Of a stretch of DNA of 64,000 bases, positions 33,738 to 43,302 are shown one piece after another. The position numbers and the translations under genes were made by a program. This DNA is from Sulfitobacter sediminilitoris (GTDB taxonomy: Bacteria; Pseudomonadota; Alphaproteobacteria; Rhodobacterales; Rhodobacteraceae): positions 124,001 to 188,000 of the forward strand of contig NZ_JAABNT010000002.1 of the NCBI RefSeq assembly GCF_010667575.1, given 5' to 3'. The notes below the pieces were generated by a model. That model searched no databases. It was not told the origin of the DNA and was given only the letters and a program-made list of their open reading frames with translations. The first letter of the stretch is position 1. Each line of letters begins with the position of its first letter.

Positions 33738-34774
33738 GCCTTGACTCCTAGCCGCTGACCGACGCCGTCACGCGCCTGCAAAGCGCGCCACCAGTCTTCG
33801 TTATCCAGATACCACGCAACGGTCCGCTCCAACCCTTCTTGCAGTGTCACGGACGGACGCCAGCCCAATTCGTCACGGATACGACTGGGGTCAATCGCAT
33901 ATCGCAGATCATGCCCCGCCCGGTCCTGCACAAATATAATCTGATCGGCATAGGAGCCGTCCTTGGGGCGCAACCGGTCGAGGATGGCGCAGATGGTCTT
34001 CACAAGATCAATGTTCCGCGCCTCATTCTCTCCGCCGATGTTATAGCTCCGGCCCACCGCGCCCTTGGCCAGAACCAGCAGCAGCGCATCGGCATGGTCC
34101 TCGACAAACAGCCAATCCCGCACGTTCAGCCCTTCGCCATAGACCGGGATGTCCTGCCCAGCGAGCGCATTCAGAATGACCACCGGGATCAGCTTTTCGG
34201 GAAAATGGTAAGGACCATAGTTGTTCGAGCAATTCGTCAGAACAACCGGCAAGCCATATGTTTCATGCCACGCGCGCACCAGATGATCACTGGCCGCCTT
34301 GGACGCTGAATATGGCGACCGAGGGTCATAGGGTGTCTCTTCGGTGAACATCCCCTCAGGCCCAAGCGAACCAAAAACTTCATCCGTCGAAATGTGATGA
34401 AACCGGAACGTCTCAGGCTTGCCCTTCTCCACCCAATAGCTGCGTGCGGCTTCAAGCATATTGTAGGTGCCGGTGATGTTGGTCTCGATGAAATCTCCCG
34501 GACCGTCGATGGAGCGGTCCACGTGAGATTCCGCTGCCAGATGCATGACGGCGTCGGGTTCATGCTTGCCAAAAACCGCATCCAACGCCGTACGGTCACG
34601 AATGTCGACATGCTCAAATGCGTATAGTGGGCTGTCCGAAACGACAGCAACGTTTTCAAGGCATCCCGCGTATGTCAGCGCGTCAACATTGACGACCTCA
34701 TAGCCCCTGCCAACTGCCAATCGCACAACGGCAGAGCCGATAAAGCCAGCCCCACCTGTAACCAGTAATTTCAT
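33734..34774 (-). CDS. rfbB: dTDP-glucose 4,6-dehydratase
   Basis: 346 aa. Extended [45 protein letters not shown], catalytic [15 protein letters not shown]. Converts dTDP-glucose to the 4-keto-6-deoxy sugar with bound NAD. Overlaps rfbC stop and rfbD start by 4 nt each. Confidence 0.95.
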   Translation of the reverse strand: MKLLVTGGAGFIGSAVVRLAVGRGYEVVNVDALTYAGCLENVAVVSDSPLYAFEHVDIRDRTALDAVFGKHEPDAVMHLAAESHVDRSIDGPGDFIETNITGTYNMLEAARSYWVEKGKPETFRFHHISTDEVFGSLGPEGMFTEETPYDPRSPYSASKAASDHLVRAWHETYGLPVVLTNCSNNYGPYHFPEKLIPVVILNALAGQDIPVYGEGLNVRDWLFVEDHADALLLVLAKGAVGRSYNIGGENEARNIDLVKTICAILDRLRPKDGSYADQIIFVQDRAGHDLRYAIDPSRIRDELGWRPSVTLQEGLERTVAWYLDNEDWWRALQARDGVGQRLGVKA

Positions 34775-35340
34775 TGATCCCCCTCATACACAAAGGGACT
34801 ATCGAACTCCGAAAATACCTGGGCCTGTGCATCCTTCTCAGACAAAACTGCAGGGCCACTTAACCCCCAGTCGATGCCAATATCAGGATCGTCAAACCGC
34901 ACAGCCCCATCGCATTCCGGTGCATAGTAGTCGCTACACTTGTAGATGATTTCGGTATCAGGGGTACGGGTTGCGAAACCGTGAAGAAATCCTGCCGGAA
35001 TCAACAACTGCAACCCATTTTCCGCCGACAACTCGTAACCAACCCACTCGCCAAACGTGGGGCTACCCTTACGCACGTCCACCGCAACATCAAACAAAGC
35101 ACCGCGTCCACAGCGCACCAGCTTGGCCTGCGCATGAGGTGGCGACTGAAAATGCAGGCCCCGCACGGTGTTCACAGCAGCCGAAACTGAATGGTTGTCC
35201 TGCACGAAATCAATATCGATGCCCTGCGCCAACATCTTTTTGCGGTTCCAGCTTTCGGAGAAAAACCCGCGCGCGTCTCCAAAACGCGGCGGGTTCAGCA
35301 AAACCACTCCTTGTAGTTTTGTTTCAGTCAGAAAATCCAC
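34771..35340 (-). CDS. rfbC: dTDP-4-dehydrorhamnose 3,5-epimerase
   Basis: 189 aa from a GTG at 35340 with GGAG 8 nt upstream; the homology begins at [16 protein letters not shown], so the longer reading to 35388 is rejected. Cupin-fold epimerase motifs: [21 protein letters not shown], catalytic His in [15 protein letters not shown], and IPAGFLHGF. First gene of the rfbCBDA operon. Confidence 0.92.
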   Translation of the reverse strand: MDFLTETKLQGVVLLNPPRFGDARGFFSESWNRKKMLAQGIDIDFVQDNHSVSAAVNTVRGLHFQSPPHAQAKLVRCGRGALFDVAVDVRKGSPTFGEWVGYELSAENGLQLLIPAGFLHGFATRTPDTEIIYKCSDYYAPECDGAVRFDDPDIGIDWGLSGPAVLSEKDAQAQVFSEFDSPFVYEGDQ

Positions 35341-35359
35341 CGCTCTGCTCCGTCCGTGC

Positions 35360-35385
35360 TTGGTACGTTCTTGGTAGAGTACCAA
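35360..35385. promoter_or_regulatory. inverted repeat upstream of rfbC
   Basis: TTGGTAC (35360-35366) and GTACCAA (35379-35385) are exact 7-bp inverted arms; a third copy TTGGTA lies at 35371-35376, itself forming TTGGTA-GAG-TACCAA. Located 20 nt before the rfbC start; operator role is inferred. Confidence 0.35.
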
Positions 35386-35415
35386 CACAGCGGTGGAAAC
35401 GATTTGACGCCGAAA

Positions 35416-35580
35416 TCAGGGCTTTTTCTTGGTTTTCTTTTTTGGTGTTGCCGGCGCATCCGCGCCCATGAGTTCGGCAAGGACCTCCGCATCGGTCATA
35501 TGGTCAGGTACTTGCACGCGGCCCAACCCGGGCAAGATCACGGTACGGTAGATCAATAGAACTGTTTCTGAGGTGCTCAT
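35416..35580 (-). CDS. small conserved-looking hypothetical protein with Lys-rich C-terminus
   Basis: 54 aa from ATG 35580, which sits 1 nt after the stop of the upstream gene and is probably coupled to it. Residues 1-40 read STSETVLLIYRTVILPGLG, then VQVPDHMTDAEVLAELMG; the end is PATPKKKTKKKP. I recognise no family. There is no signal peptide; residues 6-18 are hydrophobic but too short and patterned for a clear membrane segment. It belongs to an isolated two-gene unit between rfbC and the acyl-CoA cluster. Confidence 0.5.
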   Translation of the reverse strand: MSTSETVLLIYRTVILPGLGRVQVPDHMTDAEVLAELMGADAPATPKKKTKKKP

Positions 35581-35581
35581 T

Positions 35582-36058
35582 TCATTTTCCCATCGTTGAC
35601 AGTGTGAACAAACGGTTAGAGCCAAGACGGTTCTCCACAAACAGCTTGGGCGTCGCTCCGGAGTTGTCGATCGACAGGCTGATCCCCCCGGCCGGTCCTG
35701 TCGTGCCTGTCAACGGGCCGGTGAAATAGCTGAGCGTTCCGGCCGGATTTGCAAACATCTCACCAAAGTTGTTGGCCCCGGTCAGGGTCCCTGTGATGGC
35801 AACAAGAAAGAACCGCCCTTCCATGTTGATGCTTAACCACAACATAATCCGCGAGGGGTTCGACCATGGAATATCAATTGACCAAAAACTGTCGTTAAGA
35901 ATGAATACATCCTCAAAAAAGGCCTGTCCGCTTGAAAATTGCACGCCACCTTCGCTTGCGTCGATGCTGATCGCGGTCCTGAAGTTGCTTCCATCGGGCA
36001 GTAAATGGAAGATTAACAAAACAGCGTTTTCTGGATAGCTTTCCGGTTCAATCTGCAT
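35582..36058 (-). CDS. hypothetical beta-rich protein
   Basis: 158 aa from ATG 36058. The composition is Gly/Ser/Thr/Asn-rich with alternating hydrophobic strands (AVLLIFHLLPDGSNFRTAIS, IMLWLSINMEGRFFLVAITG) and a Gly-Pro-Thr stretch (TGPLTGTTGPAGG), suggesting a beta-sandwich or fibre-like fold. No signal peptide, no Cys, no motif I know. It is divergent from the acyl-CoA dehydrogenase gene (37 nt between starts) and coupled to the 54-aa gene downstream. Phage-structural origin is possible but unsupported. Confidence 0.5.
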   Translation of the reverse strand: MQIEPESYPENAVLLIFHLLPDGSNFRTAISIDASEGGVQFSSGQAFFEDVFILNDSFWSIDIPWSNPSRIMLWLSINMEGRFFLVAITGTLTGANNFGEMFANPAGTLSYFTGPLTGTTGPAGGISLSIDNSGATPKLFVENRLGSNRLFTLSTMGK

Positions 36059-36095
36059 AAGGTCGGCACGAAAGACAGACGAAGGAACGCCGCGA

Positions 36096-37256
36096 ATGCA
36101 TTTTGGCCTCAGTGATGAACAAGAGATGATCGTCTCTACCGTGCGCAGTTTTGTGGAAAAGGAGATTTATCCTTACGAGGCCGAAGTCGAACGGACGGGC
36201 GAGGTGCCCGAAGGATTGGGTGAACAGATCAAGCAGAAGGTCATCGACCTTGGCTTTTATGCCTGCAACTTCCCGGAAGAAGTCGGCGGTGCAGGTCTTT
36301 CGCATCTCGATTTCACATTGGTCGAACGGGAGTTGGGCCGTGGCTCCATGGCACTGACCCACTTCTTCGGACGTCCGCAGAACATCCTGATGGCCTGTAA
36401 CGATGAACAGCGGGAACGGTACCTGCTGCCCGCCGTGCGGGGGGAACGGATGGACGCGCTTGCGATGACAGAACCGGACGCGGGATCAGACGTGCGCGGC
36501 ATGAAATGCTCAGCCGTGCGCGATGGCGGTGATTGGGTCGTCAACGGCTCCAAACACTTCATCTCGGGCGCAGAGCATGCGGACTTCTTTATCGTTTTCA
36601 TCGCAACAGGCGTTGATGAAACACCCAAAGGCCCAAAGAAGCGGATCACAACATTCCTTGTCGACCGAGGCACGCCAGGTTTCGAAGTGCGTGACGGCTA
36701 TAACTCTGTCAGCCACAAGGGGTACAAGAATTGCATCCTGTACTTCGACAACTGCCGCCTGCCCGACGCGCAGGTCCTGGGCGCGGTCGATGGTGGTTTC
36801 GCCGTGATGAACGAATGGCTTTACGCCACAAGACTGACGGTTGCTGCATTCTCTGTCGGCCGTGCCCGCCGCTGTTTTGACTACGCGCTCAACTATGCCG
36901 CCGAACGCAAGCAATTCGGCCAGCAGATTGGCAAGTTTCAGGGTGTCAGCTTTCAGATCGCTGACATGATCACCGAGATCGACGCCGCTGACTGGCTCAC
37001 CCTCGCCGCTGCATGGCGTCTGGACGAAGGGCTGCCATCAAACCGTGAAATCGCCAGCGCCAAAGTCTATGCATCGGAAACACTTGCAAAGGTCACCGAT
37101 ACCACCCTGCAGATCTACGGCGGCATGGGTTTGATGGACGATTTCCCCATTGAACGGTTCTGGCGCGACGCACGCGTTGAACGTATCTGGGACGGCACCT
37201 CGGAAATCCAGCGTCACATCATCTCGCGCGATTTGCTGCGCCCGCTGGGGGCCTGA
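36096..37256 (+). CDS. acyl-CoA dehydrogenase (CaiA-like)
   Basis: 386 aa, AAGGA 9 nt before ATG. FAD-dependent acyl-CoA dehydrogenase fold: ALAMTEPDAGSDVRGMKC, GSKHFISGAEHADFF, ERKQFGQQIGKFQGVSFQIA, and the C-terminal IYGGMGLMDDFPIERFWRDA with catalytic-region residues. With the following CoA ligase and enoyl-CoA hydratase it forms a three-gene operon. The combination resembles crotonobetainyl-CoA/carnitine catabolic sets, but the acyl chain is not determined by sequence alone. Confidence 0.88.
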   Translation: MHFGLSDEQEMIVSTVRSFVEKEIYPYEAEVERTGEVPEGLGEQIKQKVIDLGFYACNFPEEVGGAGLSHLDFTLVERELGRGSMALTHFFGRPQNILMACNDEQRERYLLPAVRGERMDALAMTEPDAGSDVRGMKCSAVRDGGDWVVNGSKHFISGAEHADFFIVFIATGVDETPKGPKKRITTFLVDRGTPGFEVRDGYNSVSHKGYKNCILYFDNCRLPDAQVLGAVDGGFAVMNEWLYATRLTVAAFSVGRARRCFDYALNYAAERKQFGQQIGKFQGVSFQIADMITEIDAADWLTLAAAWRLDEGLPSNREIASAKVYASETLAKVTDTTLQIYGGMGLMDDFPIERFWRDARVERIWDGTSEIQRHIISRDLLRPLGA

Positions 37257-39286
37257 TGACCCGCAGTCTTGAGCGGCTTCTGCGACCCCGATCCATTGCA
37301 GTCGTCGGCGGCGGGGCATGGTGCCGTCAGGTGGTGATGCAATGTCAGAAAATGGGGTTCGCGGGGGAAATCTGGCCCATCCATCCCAAAGCTGATGTGA
37401 TCGAAGGGCGCACGGTCTTTCGCAGCGTCGACGCCCTTCCGGACGCGCCAGACGCGACATTCATCGGTGTAAACCGCGAGGCAACAATCGACATCGTTTC
37501 TGACCTCGCTGCACGCGGGGCGGGGGGTGCCGTATGTTTTGCCTCAGGATTTCTCGAAGCACAGGCAGAGGACGCGGCAGGCGCTGATTTGCAGACGGCT
37601 TTGCTTGATGCTGCGGGTGATATGCCGATCCTTGGCCCAAACTGCTATGGCTTCATCAACTATCTCGACGGCGCGTTGCTGTGGCCTGATCAGCATGGCG
37701 GCAGACGCGCCCAGCGCGGGGTCGCCATTATCACGCAAAGCTCCAACATCGCGATCAACCTGACCATGCAATCACGCGCCCTGCCATTGGCCTATGTCGT
37801 AACAGCCGGCAATCAGGCGCAATCAGGCATATCCGACATCGGATTGGCTCTGCTGGAAGATGACCGCGTGACTGCCCTTGGTCTGCACATCGAAGGGATC
37901 GGCAATTTGCGTGCCATTGAGGCGCTGGCCGCCCGTGCGAGAGAGCTCAATAAACCCATTGTCGCAATCAAGGTCGGTCGCTCTGATCAGGCGCGCGCGG
38001 CAACGATTTCGCATACGGCTTCCCTTGCGGGCGAGGATGCAGGTGCCGATGCTCTTCTGCGGCGCCTTGGCATTTTGCGCGTTGCCGACATTCCGATTTT
38101 TCTGGAAGCGCTGAAACTCCTGCATGCGGCGGGGCGCCTTGAGGCAAACACCGTCGCGACAATCAGCTGTTCAGGGGGAGAGGCCAGTCTTGCCGCCGAT
38201 ACCGGGCAAAATCTGCCTGTTGTCTTTCCGCCCCTCAACGCCCGCCAAAAAACAGACCTGCGCGCAGCCCTCGGTCCCCGAGTGGCGCTGGCCAATCCGC
38301 TGGATTATCACACCTACATCTGGCGCGATGTGTCCGCGATGACACGTGCTTTCGCCGCCATGGCCGACCCCGGAATCGCAATCACCATCCTGATCGTGGA
38401 TTTCCCCCGCGCTGACCTCTGTGATCCTTCTGACTGGGACTGCGTGATCCAAGCAACCATCGCTGCCGCACGCGAAACGGGCAGGCTGTATGGCATGGCT
38501 GCCACGCTGCCTGAGCTTATGCCCGAGGATGTCGCTGGCCACCTGTTGGCAAACGGTGTGGTTCCCTTTTCCGGGCTGACCGAAGCACTTGCCGCCTGTG
38601 CTGTTGCTGCACTACCTTTACCGGCCGATCCACAGCCTATCCTACTCCCCAACGCCAGAGACTCCGCCGCGCTGATCTCAGAGGGAGATGCAAAATCTGT
38701 CTTGGCGTCCCATGGTCTGCGCGTGCCGCGATCAACACACTGCGCCAACGCTGATAAGGTTGCGGAATACGCTGACAAGATCGGCTATCCACAGGTTCTC
38801 AAGGGCGAAGGCATTGCTCATAAAACCGAGTCCGGCGCCGTCCAGCTCAACCTTTCAACGCGCGAAGCAACTGTTAACGCGGCCCGTTCAATGAATACCG
38901 AGACCTTTCTGCTCGAAGAGATGATTACAGGCACTGTCACAGAACTGCTGGTTGGCGTCGTCAACGATCCTGCGCACGGTTTTGTTCTGACCCTTGGTGC
39001 GGGTGGTACGCTTACTGAACTCATGGACGACACAGCGTCGCTTCTCATTCCAGCCTCAGACGCCGAAATAAAAGACGCGCTGAATGGGCTCAGGATTGCC
39101 CCGTTGCTACATGGATATCGGGGTGCAGCGGCGGCCAGCATCACCTCCATTCTCAAAGCCATTCATGTGGTCCAGGATTTTGCGACTGCCAACGCCGATG
39201 TCCTGCAAGAAATCGAAATCAATCCCCTGATCTGTACCGAAACAGACGCCATCGCTGCCGACGCCCTGCTGCGTATGGCCCGTTGA
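37256..39286 (+). CDS. acetate--CoA ligase family protein (ADP/NDP-forming acyl-CoA synthetase)
   Basis: 676 aa. N-terminal CoA-binding Rossmann domain (RPRSIAVVGGGAWCRQVVMQ), succinyl-CoA-ligase-like flavodoxin domain with active-site His in ATISHTASLAGEDAG, then an ATP-grasp domain (YPQVLKGEGIAHKTESGAVQ, FLLEEMITGTVTELLVG). Subunits alpha and beta are fused in one chain. It activates a carboxylate to its CoA thioester with NTP to NDP chemistry. ATG shares one base with the dehydrogenase stop (TGATG). Confidence 0.88.
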   Translation: MTRSLERLLRPRSIAVVGGGAWCRQVVMQCQKMGFAGEIWPIHPKADVIEGRTVFRSVDALPDAPDATFIGVNREATIDIVSDLAARGAGGAVCFASGFLEAQAEDAAGADLQTALLDAAGDMPILGPNCYGFINYLDGALLWPDQHGGRRAQRGVAIITQSSNIAINLTMQSRALPLAYVVTAGNQAQSGISDIGLALLEDDRVTALGLHIEGIGNLRAIEALAARARELNKPIVAIKVGRSDQARAATISHTASLAGEDAGADALLRRLGILRVADIPIFLEALKLLHAAGRLEANTVATISCSGGEASLAADTGQNLPVVFPPLNARQKTDLRAALGPRVALANPLDYHTYIWRDVSAMTRAFAAMADPGIAITILIVDFPRADLCDPSDWDCVIQATIAAARETGRLYGMAATLPELMPEDVAGHLLANGVVPFSGLTEALAACAVAALPLPADPQPILLPNARDSAALISEGDAKSVLASHGLRVPRSTHCANADKVAEYADKIGYPQVLKGEGIAHKTESGAVQLNLSTREATVNAARSMNTETFLLEEMITGTVTELLVGVVNDPAHGFVLTLGAGGTLTELMDDTASLLIPASDAEIKDALNGLRIAPLLHGYRGAAAASITSILKAIHVVQDFATANADVLQEIEINPLICTETDAIAADALLRMAR

Positions 39287-39296
39287 AAGGAAGCCC

Positions 39297-40082
39297 ATGT
39301 CCGACACCCCCGTCAAAACCCGCCGCGAAGGTGCAATCCTAGAGGTCACGCTTGACCGTCCCAAGGCAAACGCCATCGACCTCAAGACATCACGCTTGAT
39401 GGGTGAGGTCTTTGCGGACTTCCGCGATGACCCCGACTTGCGCGTCGCGATCATTACCGGCGGTGGCGAGAAATTCTTTTGCCCCGGCTGGGACTTGAAA
39501 GGGGCTGCCGACGGCGACGCGGTAGATGGCGATTACGGTGTCGGCGGCTTTGGCGGCATCCAGGAAATGCGCGACATGAACAAACCGATCATCGCTGCCG
39601 TCAATGGTATCGCATGCGGCGGTGGGCTTGAGCTTGCCATGTCTGCGGACATGATCATCGCTGCGGACCACGCGACCTTTGCCCTGCCTGAAATCCGTTC
39701 TGGCACCGTGGCCGACGCAGCTTCCGTCAAACTGCCCAAGCGCATCCCCTATCACATCGCGATGGAACTGCTTCTGACCGGCCGCTGGTTCGACGTGCAC
39801 GAGGCCAAAGGCTGGGGCCTGATCAATGAAGTCGTGGCTCCCGACCAACTGATGGAACGCGCATGGGAGCTCGCCCGCCTGCTCGCCTCTGGTCCGCCGC
39901 TTGTCTATGCGGCGATCAAGGAAATCGTCCGCGACGCGGAGGATTCAAAGTTTCAGGATGCCATGAACCGCATCACCGGACGGCAGCTGCGCACGGTTGA
40001 CGTCCTCTATGCCTCCGAAGACCAGATGGAGGGCGCACGAGCTTTTGCGGAGAAGCGTGATCCCGTGTGGAAAGGGAAGTAG
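39297..40082 (+). CDS. enoyl-CoA hydratase / carnitinyl-CoA dehydratase family protein
   Basis: 261 aa, GAAAGGA upstream of the ATG. Crotonase fold: oxyanion-hole segments GGEKFFCPGWDLKGA and NGIACGGGLELAMSADMIIA, and the acid/base region ALPEIRSGTVADAASVKLPK. Family function in this operon: hydration or dehydration of a CoA intermediate produced by the preceding two enzymes. CaiD-like identity is a reasonable but not certain reading. Confidence 0.85.
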   Translation: MSDTPVKTRREGAILEVTLDRPKANAIDLKTSRLMGEVFADFRDDPDLRVAIITGGGEKFFCPGWDLKGAADGDAVDGDYGVGGFGGIQEMRDMNKPIIAAVNGIACGGGLELAMSADMIIAADHATFALPEIRSGTVADAASVKLPKRIPYHIAMELLLTGRWFDVHEAKGWGLINEVVAPDQLMERAWELARLLASGPPLVYAAIKEIVRDAEDSKFQDAMNRITGRQLRTVDVLYASEDQMEGARAFAEKRDPVWKGK

Positions 40083-40204
40083 ATCTGTTTTGCGATCAGA
40101 GGGGTAATGCGGGAAGGGAATAGCCATTTCTCGCATTTGCCAAACGACTGCTACTCAGCGCCCTGAAGAAGGGGGCTCTGCGTCTTTCTTGCGAAAAGAA
40201 TGTG

Positions 40205-40280
40205 TGGTGCCGCTGAAGGGACTCGAACCCCTGACCCCATCATTACGAATGACGTGCTCTACCAGCTGAGCTACAGCGGC
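40205..40280 (-). tRNA. tRNA-Thr(CGT)
   Basis: Minus strand cloverleaf: acceptor GCCGCTG (40280-40274) pairing with CAGCGGC, D arm GCTC-AGCTGGTA-GAGC, anticodon stem-loop CGTCATTCGTAATGATG with anticodon CGT (reads ACG), T arm with GGTTCGAGTCCC, discriminator A and encoded CCA (40207-40205). Confidence 0.95.
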
Positions 40281-40325
40281 TGTCTGGCAATGCGCTTTAT
40301 CAACGCTGTCCGATACGCGGAAGGT

Positions 40326-41822
40326 CTATTTTTCGACTGCTGCATCTTTTGACGTGTCGGTTTCGGCCTCATCGACCAATTCCACATCCTCAATGTCGCT
40401 GCGCGTCGCGATCTTAGCGCCGGCATCGGCACCAGACTTGTCTTCGACAGCACCCACGATGAGCGGCAGCATCTGAACACCGCCGGGCATCGCGACCTCT
40501 GACATCGGCGGTGTCTTCCACGCCAGCGTGTCAAAGCTCTTGCAATTATTGCAGATCGGTTTCCAGTCAGCGTGGATGTGTTGGCAATTTTCACAAATCC
40601 ACTGTGGCCCGCGCGGCACCGTCAGCGCGCGCGCAAGCCAACCCTTCACCACCGTATCCGACGCGCCTTCGCCCCGTTCAATCGCGGCCATCAGCGTGAC
40701 AGCCCGCGCCGTGGGGTCCGTTTCCACCAGATCGCCCAGCGCGCGGCGGGCTGCCGGAAAATCCTCGTCCGCGATGTGGAGTTCCGCCTTGAGCATCTTG
40801 GTCTCTGGATGGTCGGGCTGTGATTTTGTCAGCGCGGCAAATCGCTTGATCCGCGCGGCGGGTTTCTCATCCGGCTCAATCGCGGCAAAGGCAGCGGCAA
40901 GATCCGGATGCGGATGCACGCTCCAGGCCTTGGTCAGCACCCGTGCTGCATAACGAGGTTTCTTTTTTTCAATATATCCTTGCGCTGCCAAAACGGCTGC
41001 GGGGATCAGATCGGGTGACAGCCGGTTTGCTTCAATCGCCGCTTCACGGGCTTCGATATCGCTGCCTTCGTGGAATATGTCCCTAGCTTCCGACAGGGCC
41101 AGCACCGCGTCACGACGCTTGTGTACGTCACGGGGCAACTGGCCGTTCTTCAACTTGGCGCTCAGCGTCTTGCGCGCACCTTTCCAGTCTTCCTTCTCGG
41201 CCTGCAATTGAAGCAATAGATCGCCCGTCTCTTCGTGCTTTGGCTTCAACGCAAAGGCCTTTTCAGCCAGCTTCAATGCCGTCTCCGTGTCGCCTTCGGA
41301 CAGTTTCTGCTTCATGATCCCGCGGACCCCGACAAACCGGGTAGATTCATTCTCGACCAGCTTCCGGTAGGTTTCCTCGGCCTTGCGGCGGTCGCCAGCC
41401 ATCTCTGCCGCCTGTGCGGTCAGCAGGTTGGTCAGCTCTGGCTTGTTCAGGTACTTGTCCGCTTTCTGCGCCTTGGCCAAAGCGATGCGCCCCTCTCCTG
41501 ACGCCAGTGCCATCAACCCTTCAGACAGGGCGTTGAACCCTTTGCGTTCACGATTGCGGTCGAAATACCGCGACAGCGCCGTCTCGTCCCCATTCAGGAA
41601 ATGCCATGTTGCCAAAAGCAGTGACATGATCTTGAGCAGGAGCCAGACGCCAATCATCAACACGACGACGGCGATAACTGACTGCAACGGTCCAAAGCTG
41701 TATTCGGTGCCCATTACGGTCACCTGAACGCCACCCTGGCTTTCCAAAAGATATCCCGCACCCCAGGCCAGCGCCGCGACTGCGGCGACAAACACGATAA
41801 TTTTGATCAGTGACCAAAGCAT
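40326..41822 (-). CDS. HemY-like TPR membrane protein with C-terminal zinc ribbon
   Basis: 498 aa. Two N-terminal membrane helices (about residues 5-24 and 48-72), then about 300 residues of TPR helices of the HemY_N/TPR type (ALSRYFDRNRERKGFNALSE, KAQKADKYLNKPELTNLLTA). Residues 410-427 hold two CxxC pairs, CENC and CNNC, a rubredoxin-like ribbon as in LapB. The C-terminus is acidic and disordered. Role in haem synthesis is by family association only; position downstream of hemD and the mitofilin-like gene supports it. Confidence 0.82.
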   Translation of the reverse strand: MLWSLIKIIVFVAAVAALAWGAGYLLESQGGVQVTVMGTEYSFGPLQSVIAVVVLMIGVWLLLKIMSLLLATWHFLNGDETALSRYFDRNRERKGFNALSEGLMALASGEGRIALAKAQKADKYLNKPELTNLLTAQAAEMAGDRRKAEETYRKLVENESTRFVGVRGIMKQKLSEGDTETALKLAEKAFALKPKHEETGDLLLQLQAEKEDWKGARKTLSAKLKNGQLPRDVHKRRDAVLALSEARDIFHEGSDIEAREAAIEANRLSPDLIPAAVLAAQGYIEKKKPRYAARVLTKAWSVHPHPDLAAAFAAIEPDEKPAARIKRFAALTKSQPDHPETKMLKAELHIADEDFPAARRALGDLVETDPTARAVTLMAAIERGEGASDTVVKGWLARALTVPRGPQWICENCQHIHADWKPICNNCKSFDTLAWKTPPMSEVAMPGGVQMLPLIVGAVEDKSGADAGAKIATRSDIEDVELVDEAETDTSKDAAVEK

Positions 41823-41835
41823 ATATTCAACTTCC

Positions 41836-43227
41836 TCAGTTTGCCGTCAGGCGTTGGGATAGGTCCTGTACCGCGGCTTCGGCCTCAACGCGCGCACGTG
41901 CGTCGGACAGCCAGCTTTCCATGGCGGCTTGCGCCTCTGGCGGCAATGTATCGATCTCGGTCAGCGCATCAGTCAGACGGCCTTCGCGCACGGCTGCTTC
42001 GGCGCGGGACAGAACGGCATCCGGGTCAGAGCCTTCGCGCGGCTCAACCGATCTGGCGCCCAGCTGACGGCGCAAGAAGCCAACCGCTCCGCTATCGCCG
42101 CCATCCACGCCGGCTGCGCGCGCGGCAGCAAGGGCAGCACGGGCAGTATTGGGGAATTCAGCCTGCAGGCTAAGAAGTGTCGCCACACCGCTGTCTGCAG
42201 GGGCTGCCAAGGCTTCGGGCACATCTGCCACGCCAGTTTGCGACAAGTCACCCAATGCGGAATCGTATTCGCCACCGGTATTCAATGCCGCTGTAATCTT
42301 GGTCAGCGCGCTTTGAACTGCTGCACGGCGCGCAGCCTCTGCCGTGGCCTCTTCAATACTCAGTGCATTTTCGAGCAACCTGTCAATTTCGGCCTTCTGT
42401 GCTTCGACAGAAGACTGAAGCGCAGCAAGTTCTTCGCTGTAATCCGCAACTGGTGCAGCGGTCCCGTCGCTGGTGGGAACCGGCCTGTTCTCAAGCTCCG
42501 TCAGGCGCGCCTCAAGTGTCGAAACCGTCTCGTCCAGCGCAGCGATCGATGCTTCGATGCCGCTCAGGTCAGGTGCTGCCGCTGGCTCTGCACTCTCGAG
42601 CGCCGCGATTTGTGCGCCCTGTTGGCTCAGCGTTGATTTCATCTCTGTCGTGTCAACGCGCGTGTTGAGCACATTCATTTCAGACGCGACAAATCCTAGT
42701 GCAGCTGCGATCACACCGCCCAAAACAAGAGGCCAGAAAACACTGCCGGATTTCTCGGCTGTTTTCGGCGGCGCCGGTGTGGCCGGTTTCGTATCACCCG
42801 ATGTCATTGTGGGCTGTGTGGTCGCTTGTTTCGGCGCGGCTTTGGTCTCAGGCTCCGCTTTCTTCTCAGTGTCGGTTTTATCAATACCCGACTTTTGCGG
42901 CTCGGACTTCGCAATCTCCGGTTTAGAGCTTTGAGTTTTGCTCTCGACCGCCTTCGCCGCGCTTACCGATTTTGCAGCCACGCCTTTGCTGTCGGCTGGC
43001 GTTGACGCCTTGGCATCAGCCGTTTGAGCGATTTTTGCCGCGTCGTCCCTTGAATTGTTTGTGGAAGGCGGTGTCGTACTCACGGTCTTGTCAGACTTCG
43101 CTGCTGCGGCCTTGGACGCAGAGGAAGTCTCGCTTGGCTTTGATGCGCCCTTTGGTTCTTTATCGGCCGCAGCCTTTGGCGCTTGCGACGTGCTCTTGCT
43201 GGTTGAAGCCGGTTTTTTCGCTTTCGC
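41836..43227 (-). CDS. mitofilin (Mic60)-family inner-membrane protein
   Basis: 463 aa from a GTG at 43227 with AAGGG 10 nt upstream; a TTG reading from 43257 is less likely. Residues 1-135 are a disordered Lys/Ala/Ser/Pro-rich cytoplasmic region (AKAKKPASTSKSTSQAPKAA). A membrane helix follows (VFWPLVLGGVIAAALGFVAS), then a long periplasmic coiled coil (QQGAQIAALESAEPA to AQKAEIDRLLENALSIEEAT) and the conserved mitofilin signature at the end. Alphaproteobacterial homologues shape intracytoplasmic membranes. Lies between hemD and the hemY-like gene, as in other Rhodobacteraceae. Confidence 0.8.
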   Translation of the reverse strand, partial: AKAKKPASTSKSTSQAPKAAADKEPKGASKPSETSSASKAAAAKSDKTVSTTPPSTNNSRDDAAKIAQTADAKASTPADSKGVAAKSVSAAKAVESKTQSSKPEIAKSEPQKSGIDKTDTEKKAEPETKAAPKQATTQPTMTSGDTKPATPAPPKTAEKSGSVFWPLVLGGVIAAALGFVASEMNVLNTRVDTTEMKSTLSQQGAQIAALESAEPAAAPDLSGIEASIAALDETVSTLEARLTELENRPVPTSDGTAAPVADYSEELAALQSSVEAQKAEIDRLLENALSIEEATAEAARRAAVQSALTKITAALNTGGEYDSALGDLSQTGVADVPEALAAPADSGVATLLSLQAEFPNTARAALAAARAAGVDGGDSGAVGFLRRQLGARSVEPREGSDPDAVLSRAEAAVREGRLTDALTEIDTLPPEAQAAMESWLSDARARVEAEAAVQDLSQRLTAN

Positions 43228-43302
43228 CACTCTGCTTACCCTTCTGATTCTGACCAATGATCAGATGAACCCACTAACCATACCCGGCAACGCGCGTGTG
43301 CT

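Noticed and set aside
40120..40200. Terminator after the enoyl-CoA hydratase gene (AGCGCCCT/AGGGGGCT)
   Set aside because: A short 8-bp stem with an internal mismatch and a mixed tail; too weak to list.
41836..43227. Long open frames on the strand opposite the mitofilin-like gene
   Set aside because: Low-complexity, GC-rich antisense shadows without ribosome sites or recognisable domains.
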